Part shown: positions 56,730 through 64,000 of the stretch, piece by piece
Layout: each line of letters opens with the position of its first letter
How positions within the stretch are numbered: the stretch's first letter is position 1
Source: Providencia burhodogranariea DSM 19968
Lineage (GTDB): Bacteria; Pseudomonadota; Gammaproteobacteria; Enterobacterales; Enterobacteriaceae
Length of the DNA: 64,000 nucleotides
Direction: 5' to 3'
Assembly (NCBI RefSeq): GCF_000314855.2
Contig: NZ_KB233222.1
Coordinates: 958,322-1,022,321 of the forward strand
Translations under genes and position numbers: made by a program
Notes under the pieces: generated by a model
Told to the model about the DNA's origin: nothing
The model's input: the letters and a program-made list of their open reading frames with translations, nothing else
The model's database searches: none

Positions 56730-59700
56730 TTACTTGCTTAGACTTACCGTTTTACGGGAATAACGCTGCCTAAGTTGATCAAAACATAAGTAGACAACGG
56801 GTGTTGTAAATAAGGTTAAAATCTGACTCATCACTAGTCCGCCAACGATCGTGATACCTAATGGTTGGCGTAATTCTGCGCCATCACCACTGCCTAAGAC
56901 GAGTGGGAGAGCACCAAAAATAGCGGCAAGAGTAGTCATCAATATTGGTCGAAAACGTAATAAACTTGCTTGAAATATAGCCTCGCGTGCAGTTAGGCCT
57001 TCATTTCGCTGAGCCTGAATCGCAAAGTCGACCATGATGATGGCATTTTTCTTCACGATCCCGATCAGTAACATAATGCCTATTAATGCGATTAAGCTAA
57101 ATGGTGTGTCGAATAGCTCTAAGGCCAGTAATGCACCCACGCCTGCGGACGGTAATGTCGACAAAATGGTTAAAGGATGGATATAGCTTTCATATAAAAT
57201 ACCCAATACCAAATAAACCGTGATAATTGCCGCAAGAATTAAAAATAGTTGAGATTTCAGTGTGTCTTGGAATATTTGTGCCGTTCCGGCGAAGGTACCT
57301 CGGACTGTTGAAGGAACCCCAAGAGCGGTCATGGTTTTTTCGATAGCTGAAATTGCCTCATCTAGTGTGTACCCGTCAGCAACGTTAAAAGCAATCGTGG
57401 AGGCAGCAGATAACCCCTGATGGTTAACACTCAATGGCGCATTAGCAGGCTGCCAACGAGCAAAATACGATAATGGAATTGCTTCCCCTTGGTTATTAAT
57501 AACAAACATTTGGTCTAATGCACTCACATCTTGTGTATATTGAGGAGCAACTTCCATGACCACTTTGTACTGATTCATCGCCTCATAAATTGTCGATATC
57601 TGGCGTTGCCCAAAGGCATTATTCAATAAATCATTGGCTGCGCGAACATCAATGCCGAGCTGAGCCATCAAATCCCTATCATAAGTGATTGCCATTTCAG
57701 CGCCTTTATCTTCCTTATCAGAGTTAACATCGGTTAACTGAGGAAGGTCGCCTACTGCTTTGCGTATTGCGGGTTCCCAGTCGCGTAGTGCATCTAACTC
57801 ATCAGCGAGGAGGGTGAATTGATAGTTAGCGTTAGCTTGTCGACCACCAACACGAATATCTTGTACTGGCATCATAAATAAATTAGCACCAGGCTCATGG
57901 GCTAATTGGGCTCTGAGTCGATTAATCACGGCATTAGAGCTTTCTTTACGTTCATCGAGTGGCTTCAAGGAGATAAACATCGAACCACTATTGACTCGGC
58001 TTCCACCAGTAAAACCAGTCACGTTATCGACGGCTGGGTCTGCGGTTACTTGTTGCATAAAGCGTGTCATTTTTTCTTTCATGGCTTGGAAAGAAATACT
58101 TTGGTCCGCACGGACAAAGCCTAATAAACGACCCGTATCTTGCTCCGGGAAAAAAGCTTTAGGGATCGAAATATACAAATAAATATTCAATCCAATCGTA
58201 GCAAATAAGATAGCTAGGACACTTCGCTTGTGAGATAACATCCAGTTTAACGTGACGCCGTAACTTTCCTGGAGTCGTTGAAAGAGGCGACCTGTATTGC
58301 TTGGTTTATCCGTCTTTTTCGGATTACGCTTTTTAAGGAGGTAAGCACACATCATTGGCGTTAATGTTAGTGAGATAATTAAAGATATCCCAATCGCAGT
58401 AGCGAGCGTAATCGCAAACTCACGGAATAAACGCCCGACTAATCCATCCATTAATAACAATGGGATAAACACAGCGACCAACGAAATACTCATTGAAACG
58501 ACAGTAAAGCCTACCTCGCTGACACCTTTAACTGCTGCAATAAATGGCTTACGGCCATTTTCAATATGCCGAGATATGTTTTCGAGTACAACAATGGCAT
58601 CATCAACCACAAAACCGGTTGCCACAGTGAGAGCCATTAATGAGAGATTATTCAAACTAAAGCCGCAAAGATACATTGCGGTGAACGTACCAATTAAAGA
58701 GACTGGGACAGCAATAGCTGGAATTAAGGTTGCACGACCTGAACGCAGAAACAGTAATACCACCAAGATAACTAAGGCAATAGCAATCATCAATGCACGT
58801 TCGACTTCAGCGAGAGATGCTCGAATAGTAGGTGTTCTATCTTGTGCAACTTTTAAATCGATAGCGGCTGGGATCATTTCTTGAAATTCAGGTAACTCGG
58901 CACGAATGCGGTTAACTGTTTCAATAATGTTTGCGCCAGCTTCACGGCGGATGACAATCAATACAGCAGGTTTACCTCCGGACATGCCAGCAGCACGCAC
59001 ATCTTGTACGGAATCTTTTACGTTAGCAACATCACTGAGTTTTACGGCATTGCCATTCTTATAATGAACAATGATAGGGCGATAATCTGCCGCTTTTTTT
59101 AGTTCATCATTAGTTTGAATTTGCCAGCGTGCATCATCATCATTGATGTAACCTTGTGGTTGTCGTACGTTGGAACTGCTGATAGCGGAACGTACTTTGT
59201 CCAAAGAAACACCTTGGTTAAACAGGGCGGTTGGGTTTAGTTCCACACGAACAGCAGGCAGTGAGCCTCCTCCAACAGAAACCTCACTAACCCCTTCAAT
59301 TTGTGCAATACGCTGGGATAAACGCGTTGATGCAATATCATAAATTTCTCCGGTACTCATGCTTTTTGACGTTAATGTCAAAATCATGATTGGGGCATCA
59401 GATGGGTTGGATTTATAGTAGCGAGGACGGCTTGGCATACCACTTGGCAGCAGGCTTTGAGCCGCATTGATTGCTGCTTGTACTTCACGTGCTGCATTGT
59501 TGATATCTTTATCAAGATTAAATTCAAGTGTGATCGTGGTGCGCCCAAGTGCGCTGCTTGACGTCATTTCACTGATACCAGCAATGCTACCCAATGAGCG
59601 CTCCAGTGGCGTTGCAATCGATGACGCCATGGTTTCAGGTGACGCTCCGGGTAGTGACGCTGTCACGTTTATCACTGGGTAATCAACTTGTGGTAACGGT

Positions 59701-59807
59701 GCAACAGGTAAAAATATGAAACTCAGTGCGCCACACAGTGTGATGGCAACACTAATCAGCGTCGTTGCGACAGGCCGGCTAACAAATAAGGCGAAGAAGC
59801 GGTTCAT
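56730..59807 (-). CDS. mdtC: RND efflux pump subunit MdtC
   Basis: A 1025-residue RND transporter (same length as E. coli MdtC) with twelve membrane helices and two large periplasmic loops. [20 protein letters not shown] starts helix 1; the proton-relay block [20 protein letters not shown] has the paired aspartates, and [21 protein letters not shown] marks the second half. It works as a B2C trimer with MdtB, joined to MdtA and TolC, to export bile salts, novobiocin and similar compounds. It overlaps mdtB by one base (TAATG). Confidence 0.97.
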   Translation of the reverse strand: MNRFFALFVSRPVATTLISVAITLCGALSFIFLPVAPLPQVDYPVINVTASLPGASPETMASSIATPLERSLGSIAGISEMTSSSALGRTTITLEFNLDKDINNAAREVQAAINAAQSLLPSGMPSRPRYYKSNPSDAPIMILTLTSKSMSTGEIYDIASTRLSQRIAQIEGVSEVSVGGGSLPAVRVELNPTALFNQGVSLDKVRSAISSSNVRQPQGYINDDDARWQIQTNDELKKAADYRPIIVHYKNGNAVKLSDVANVKDSVQDVRAAGMSGGKPAVLIVIRREAGANIIETVNRIRAELPEFQEMIPAAIDLKVAQDRTPTIRASLAEVERALMIAIALVILVVLLFLRSGRATLIPAIAVPVSLIGTFTAMYLCGFSLNNLSLMALTVATGFVVDDAIVVLENISRHIENGRKPFIAAVKGVSEVGFTVVSMSISLVAVFIPLLLMDGLVGRLFREFAITLATAIGISLIISLTLTPMMCAYLLKKRNPKKTDKPSNTGRLFQRLQESYGVTLNWMLSHKRSVLAILFATIGLNIYLYISIPKAFFPEQDTGRLLGFVRADQSISFQAMKEKMTRFMQQVTADPAVDNVTGFTGGSRVNSGSMFISLKPLDERKESSNAVINRLRAQLAHEPGANLFMMPVQDIRVGGRQANANYQFTLLADELDALRDWEPAIRKAVGDLPQLTDVNSDKEDKGAEMAITYDRDLMAQLGIDVRAANDLLNNAFGQRQISTIYEAMNQYKVVMEVAPQYTQDVSALDQMFVINNQGEAIPLSYFARWQPANAPLSVNHQGLSAASTIAFNVADGYTLDEAISAIEKTMTALGVPSTVRGTFAGTAQIFQDTLKSQLFLILAAIITVYLVLGILYESYIHPLTILSTLPSAGVGALLALELFDTPFSLIALIGIMLLIGIVKKNAIIMVDFAIQAQRNEGLTAREAIFQASLLRFRPILMTTLAAIFGALPLVLGSGDGAELRQPLGITIVGGLVMSQILTLFTTPVVYLCFDQLRQRYSRKTVSLSK

Positions 59808-62800
59808 TATGACACCTGTTTCTGGCGGTTTTGACGGCGGTTTTTGATGTTATTTGACAAGCTATCAAATAATAAATAAATCACCGGCGTCGTAAACAGT
59901 GTCAGTATTTGGCTCATAATTAGCCCGCCAACCATACAAATACCTAACGGCTGGCGCAGTTCAGCACCGACCCCAGTACTTAACATCAATGGCAATGCAC
60001 CCAAAAGAGCGGCCATTGTTGTCATTAATATCGGTCTGAAACGTAATAAACAGGCTTGATAGATAGCATCGCGAGGCGACATACCTTGTTCTCGTTCAGC
60101 CGCAAGGGCAAAGTCAATCATCATGATAGCGTTCTTTTTAACTATCCCGATCAGCAAAATGATACCAATAACGGCAATAACATCTAATTCACTTCCAGCC
60201 ATCATCAAGGCTAATAGTGCGCCAACCCCTGCGGTAGGTAGCGTTGACAGTATAGTAATTGGGTGGATAAAGCTTTCATACAAAATACCTAGCACGATAT
60301 ACATGGCAACAATCGCGGCAGCAATCAACCAAATTGTACTGCTTAATGCCGCCTCAAACGCTAATGTTGCACCTTGGAACTGAGTGGTGATCGATTTTGG
60401 CATTTCAATTTGCGCTTCGGCATTTTTGACTGCATTTACTGCGGATTCTAACGATGCACCTTCAGCGAGGTTGAATGAGAAAGTGGCAGCAGGAAACTGA
60501 TCGAGATGATTGATGGCGAGTGGGCCATAACCTTCTTGAATATTTACTAAAGTGCTGAGTGGAACAATTGCACCATCAGTTCCTTTAAGGCGAACATCAT
60601 TTAAAGCACTAATGCCATCACGTGTTTGTGTATTATGTTCAATAATAACGCGATATTGGTTTGATTGAGTGTAAATGGTTGAGATCATCCGCTGACCAAA
60701 TGCATTGTATAATGCATTATCGATAGCAGACATAGTAATACCAAAACGGCTCGCCGTATCTCTGTCAACATTCACATAAGCGACGAGGCCTTTGTCTTGC
60801 CAGTCACTGCTCACATCAATAAGTTCTGGTTGCTGTCTAAGGGTATCCAACAACTTTGGTACCCAAAGCGTTAGCTCATCCAAAGTGGTGGCTTGGAGAG
60901 TGAATTGATACTGAGTACGAGCAAGTTGAGTATCGATAGTAAGATCTTGCATCGGTTGAAGGTATAAATTAACACCTGCTACTGAATCAGCAGCTTGTTG
61001 TAGACGCGGAATAATTGCATTAACGCGATCAGGGCGTTGATCTAAAGGTTTTAACGTGATTTGAATTCGACCATTATTCAATGTTGGGTTAGTACCGTCG
61101 ACTCCCACATAAGTGGTGATATTATCAACCGCGGGGTCAGCTAATAATTTTTCAGCAACTTGTTGCTGTTTCTGCGACATAGCTGCAAATGAAATCGATT
61201 GGCGACTTTCAATCGTGCCTTGAATAATGCCGTTATCTTGTATCGGAAAGAAGCCTTTTGGGATCCACATGTACAGCAAAACAGTTAACACCATGGTTCC
61301 TAGTGCAACAGATAATGTTAACCAACGGTGATTTAATACCCGCTTTAGCCAAATAGCATAGACTGCAATCATGCCATCAAAGAAGCGTGCGCAAGCCAAT
61401 TCGAAACGATTATGCTTATGTTCAGATTCAGGTTTCAATAAGCGAGCACACATCATTGGCGTGAGTGTTAATGAAACGACAGCTGAAATTAATATGGCGA
61501 CAGCAAGCGTGATCGCAAACTCTCTAAACAACCGCCCGACAATATCCCCCATAAACAGCAGCGGGATCAGTACGGCAACCAATGAGAAGGTCAATGAAAT
61601 GATGGTAAATCCAATTTCCCCCGCGCCTTTTAAGGCCGCAACCAGTGGCTTATCACCCTGTTCAAGGTAACGAGAAATATTTTCGATTACAACAATTGCA
61701 TCATCGACGACAAAACCAGTGGCAATAGTCAATGCCATTAAGGTGAGGTTATTGACGGAAAAACCGCAAAAGTACATCACAGCAAAAGTACCGACAAGAG
61801 AGAGAGGTACAGCGATACCCGGTATAAGGGTGGCAATGCCGTTTCTTAAGAAAAGATAAATCACCATCACAACCAAGGCGATAGCAAGCATCAATTCAAA
61901 TTGCACATCACTCACTGAAGCACGAATGGTGCTAGTTCTATCCGTTAAAATCTCAACTTTGACGGATTTAGGCAGTGTTTCAATTAATTCAGGGAGCAGG
62001 TTCCGAATAGTATCTGTCGTTTCGATAACGTTAGCGCCCGGCTGGCGTTGGATATTAATGACAATAGCTTGTTCGGTATTTGCCCATGCACCTAAATAGG
62101 CATTTTCTGCTGCTTGTTCGACAGTCGCTATATCACCAAGGCGCACTGGAGCACCATTTTGGAAGGCAACCACTAAACGGCGATAGTCTTCCAATGATTT
62201 CATTTGGTCGTTAGCAGATAGGGTGACAGCGCGAGTTGGCCCATCAAAACTCCCTTTTGCTGAGTTAACGTTGGCGTTATTTATTGCGGCACGAATAGTT
62301 TCACTATCCAACCCTTTGGCGGCCATAGATTGTGGGTTAAGATTAACGCGTACCGCAGGGCGCTGCCCACCCGCAAGGGTAACAAGACCAACGCCATTAA
62401 CTTGGGATATTTTTTGGGCAATCCGGTTTTCAATAATATCTTGAACTTGGATTAATGGCATTGCATCAGAGGTGACCGCTAATGTCAGAATAGGCGGATC
62501 CGCGGGATTTACTTTATTGTATATCGGTGGATAAGGTAAATCAGAAGGTAATAAGCTTGATGCTGAGTTTATGGCAGCTTGTACCTCTTGTTCAGCAACT
62601 TCTAATGGCAACGTCAGTTGGAACATCAGCGTGATAACAGAGGCGCCTCCTGAACTTTGCGATGACATTTGTTTCAATCCCGACATTTGTCCGAATTGCG
62701 TTTCCAGAGGTGCGGTAACTGCTGAAGTCATCACTTCAGGGCTTGCGCCCGGATAAAGCGTGACTATCTGAATGGTCGGATAATCGACTTCAGGTAGCGC

Positions 62801-62929
62801 GGAAACAGGTAAAAAACGATAGCCAATAATCCCCGCAAGAAGAATAGCCACCATAAACAAGGTGGTCGCAACAGGGCGTAAGATAAATAAGCGAGAAGGG
62901 CCGCCACCTTTATGAATTCCCGGTTGCAT
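59807..62929 (-). CDS. mdtB: RND efflux pump subunit MdtB
   Basis: A 1040-residue RND transporter (E. coli MdtB 1040), paralogue of the adjacent mdt[21 protein letters not shown] is helix 1, [20 protein letters not shown] carries the charged relay residues, and [21 protein letters not shown] follows in the second half. Fused start and stop codons with mdtA and mdtC (TAATG in both cases) show a tightly coupled operon under BaeR control. Confidence 0.97.
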   Translation of the reverse strand: MQPGIHKGGGPSRLFILRPVATTLFMVAILLAGIIGYRFLPVSALPEVDYPTIQIVTLYPGASPEVMTSAVTAPLETQFGQMSGLKQMSSQSSGGASVITLMFQLTLPLEVAEQEVQAAINSASSLLPSDLPYPPIYNKVNPADPPILTLAVTSDAMPLIQVQDIIENRIAQKISQVNGVGLVTLAGGQRPAVRVNLNPQSMAAKGLDSETIRAAINNANVNSAKGSFDGPTRAVTLSANDQMKSLEDYRRLVVAFQNGAPVRLGDIATVEQAAENAYLGAWANTEQAIVINIQRQPGANVIETTDTIRNLLPELIETLPKSVKVEILTDRTSTIRASVSDVQFELMLAIALVVMVIYLFLRNGIATLIPGIAVPLSLVGTFAVMYFCGFSVNNLTLMALTIATGFVVDDAIVVIENISRYLEQGDKPLVAALKGAGEIGFTIISLTFSLVAVLIPLLFMGDIVGRLFREFAITLAVAILISAVVSLTLTPMMCARLLKPESEHKHNRFELACARFFDGMIAVYAIWLKRVLNHRWLTLSVALGTMVLTVLLYMWIPKGFFPIQDNGIIQGTIESRQSISFAAMSQKQQQVAEKLLADPAVDNITTYVGVDGTNPTLNNGRIQITLKPLDQRPDRVNAIIPRLQQAADSVAGVNLYLQPMQDLTIDTQLARTQYQFTLQATTLDELTLWVPKLLDTLRQQPELIDVSSDWQDKGLVAYVNVDRDTASRFGITMSAIDNALYNAFGQRMISTIYTQSNQYRVIIEHNTQTRDGISALNDVRLKGTDGAIVPLSTLVNIQEGYGPLAINHLDQFPAATFSFNLAEGASLESAVNAVKNAEAQIEMPKSITTQFQGATLAFEAALSSTIWLIAAAIVAMYIVLGILYESFIHPITILSTLPTAGVGALLALMMAGSELDVIAVIGIILLIGIVKKNAIMMIDFALAAEREQGMSPRDAIYQACLLRFRPILMTTMAALLGALPLMLSTGVGAELRQPLGICMVGGLIMSQILTLFTTPVIYLLFDSLSNNIKNRRQNRQKQVS

Positions 62930-64000
62930 TAAACTTTCTCCGCTGACTTTCTATTCTTTTGAGGTTTGGCTGATTTTTCGAGGGTGTCTTTACCGACGAC
63001 TTCGACTTTGGTTCCATCAGTTAAACGATCGACGCCATCAGTAATGACTTTAGTATTTGCTGCTAGGCCGCTTTCAATAACGACTTCTTGACTATCTTGC
63101 ATACCGACGGTAACTAACTGTTTACTGACACGATCATCATCGCTTAATACCCAAACATAGTGACCTTCATTACCCATTTGAAGAGCTGCTGTAGGGATAA
63201 CAACCGCATTTTGCAATGTTTCAACTTGCATTTTTATATTAACGAATTGGTTAGGGAACAAACTGTCTAGCTCATTGGTAAATCGAGCCTTCATTTTTAA
63301 AGTTCCTGTTGCAGCATCAATTTGATTATCTGTACTTAATAGATAACCTTCAGTAATCATGGCGATATTATTACGATCCCATGCTTCAACTTTCACTTGC
63401 TGGCTAGATGCCTGTGCTTTTTGAACCGATGGAATATCACCTTCAGGCAGGGCGAATAACACATCAGCAGGCTGAGTTTGGGTGAGAACCACGATCGGAG
63501 TGGAGGTTCCCGCAGAAATAAAGTTGCCAACATCGACTTGTTTTAAGCCAACTCGCCCTGAAATAGGTGCGGTGATCTTGCTATAGGTTAACTGTAGTTT
63601 TGCGCTATCTATAGCCGCTTGGTCAACTTTTATACTACCTTCAGCCTGTAAAACAAGAGATCGTTGATTATCCAGTTCTTGTTGCGAAATGACTTTTGTG
63701 CCCGCTAATTTTTGATAGCGGCTTAAATCTAATTTTGCGTTAGTGAGTGTTGCTTTATCTTTAGCAAGTTGCCCTTCAGCTTGAGCTAATTGTACAGCGA
63801 AAGGGCGAGGATCGATTTCTGCTAACAAGTCGCCCGCTTTAACATGCTGCCCTTCATTGAAATGAAGAGACATCAATTGCCCTTCAACACGGCTTGTAAC
63901 TGTAACAACATTAGCTGCTTGTACAGTACCAAGACCAGTTAAATAACGAGGAACGACTTTCTCTTGGGTATTGGCAAATTGGACAGGGGCTAAAACGCGT
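62929..64000 (-). CDS. mdtA: Membrane fusion protein MdtA (partial, 5' end outside window)
   Basis: The periplasmic adaptor of the pump. The 357 codons present cover from near the end of the N-terminal anchor to the stop; about 55-60 residues including the signal/lipoprotein part lie beyond the window (E. coli MdtA 415). [20 protein letters not shown] starts the lipoyl-like half, followed by a helical hairpin ([20 protein letters not shown]) and [15 protein letters not shown]. An internal ATG at 63876 is not the start because homology continues upstream of it to the window edge. It heads mdtABC-baeSR. Confidence 0.95.
   Translation of the reverse strand, partial: RVLAPVQFANTQEKVVPRYLTGLGTVQAANVVTVTSRVEGQLMSLHFNEGQHVKAGDLLAEIDPRPFAVQLAQAEGQLAKDKATLTNAKLDLSRYQKLAGTKVISQQELDNQRSLVLQAEGSIKVDQAAIDSAKLQLTYSKITAPISGRVGLKQVDVGNFISAGTSTPIVVLTQTQPADVLFALPEGDIPSVQKAQASSQQVKVEAWDRNNIAMITEGYLLSTDNQIDAATGTLKMKARFTNELDSLFPNQFVNIKMQVETLQNAVVIPTAALQMGNEGHYVWVLSDDDRVSKQLVTVGMQDSQEVVIESGLAANTKVITDGVDRLTDGTKVEVVGKDTLEKSAKPQKNRKSAEKV

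Noticed and set aside
57906-62756. Several plus-strand frames of 60-100 codons opposite mdtB and mdtC
   Set aside because: They are antisense to long, well-conserved coding sequences and have no independent support.

Overview
The window looks like a chromosome segment of an AT-rich enterobacterium of the Morganellaceae, most likely Providencia. This rests on recognisable proteins and gene order rather than a database search: an E. coli-like block (pepT, roxA, phoQ-phoP, purB-hflD-mnmA, nudJ-rluE, icd), a mdtABC-baeSR locus, a MarA/AarP-type activator, and intergenic repeats of a kind I associate with Morganellaceae. No rRNA, CRISPR array or complete mobile element is present.

Layout. 1-5.6 kb: end of a short-chain dehydrogenase and a sulfonate-sulfur set in the order ssuE-ssuC-ssuB-ssuD, then ssuA. 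5.6-8.4 kb: a transposase scrap and an orphan 576-residue protein with an effector-like N-terminus. 8.4-20.5 kb: the conserved core block; between purB and phoP lies a duplicated palindrome-anchored repeat. 20.5-22.4 kb: a prophage scar at the 3' end of icd (three direct repeats, a DUF2971 gene, a truncated integrase, a possible 38-codon gene). 22.6-26.7 kb: stress and efflux genes. 26.7-28.4 kb: apparently empty, but holding three tiny membrane-protein ORFs, a leader with competing hairpins and a tRNA-Val-like gene with an abnormal anticodon arm. 28.4-33 kb: LysR, DAACS symporter, cystathionine beta-lyase and a metallo-beta-lactamase-fold protein. 33-41 kb: chemoreceptor, glpM, small anchored or secreted proteins, a Tat-exported aminotransferase and a DUF1543 pseudogene. 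41.5-48.9 kb: alanine/glycine symporter, yddG-like exporter, HAD phosphatase, AraC activator, an easily missed mgrB, aroP-like permease, pagP. 49.2-54.2 kb: TPP riboswitch-thiD, fbaB, yegS, trhP. 54.6-64 kb: baeR, baeS, mdtC, mdtB and most of mdtA.

How the genes work together. phoP-phoQ, its small inhibitor mgrB and the outer-membrane lipid A palmitoyltransferase pagP form the Mg2+/antimicrobial-peptide response. In Providencia stuartii the PhoQ homologue is known as AarG and is linked to the MarA-like activator AarP; a protein of that type sits about 0.7 kb from mgrB. baeSR-mdtABC is an envelope-stress-controlled RND efflux unit. mnmA, rluE, trhP and roxA all modify tRNA, rRNA or ribosomal protein. 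The least explained parts are the orphan effector-like gene, the icd scar with its possible defence cargo, the small-protein/tRNA-like cluster at 27.1-28.25 kb, and the palindromic repeat at 13.7-13.96 and 54.5 kb.
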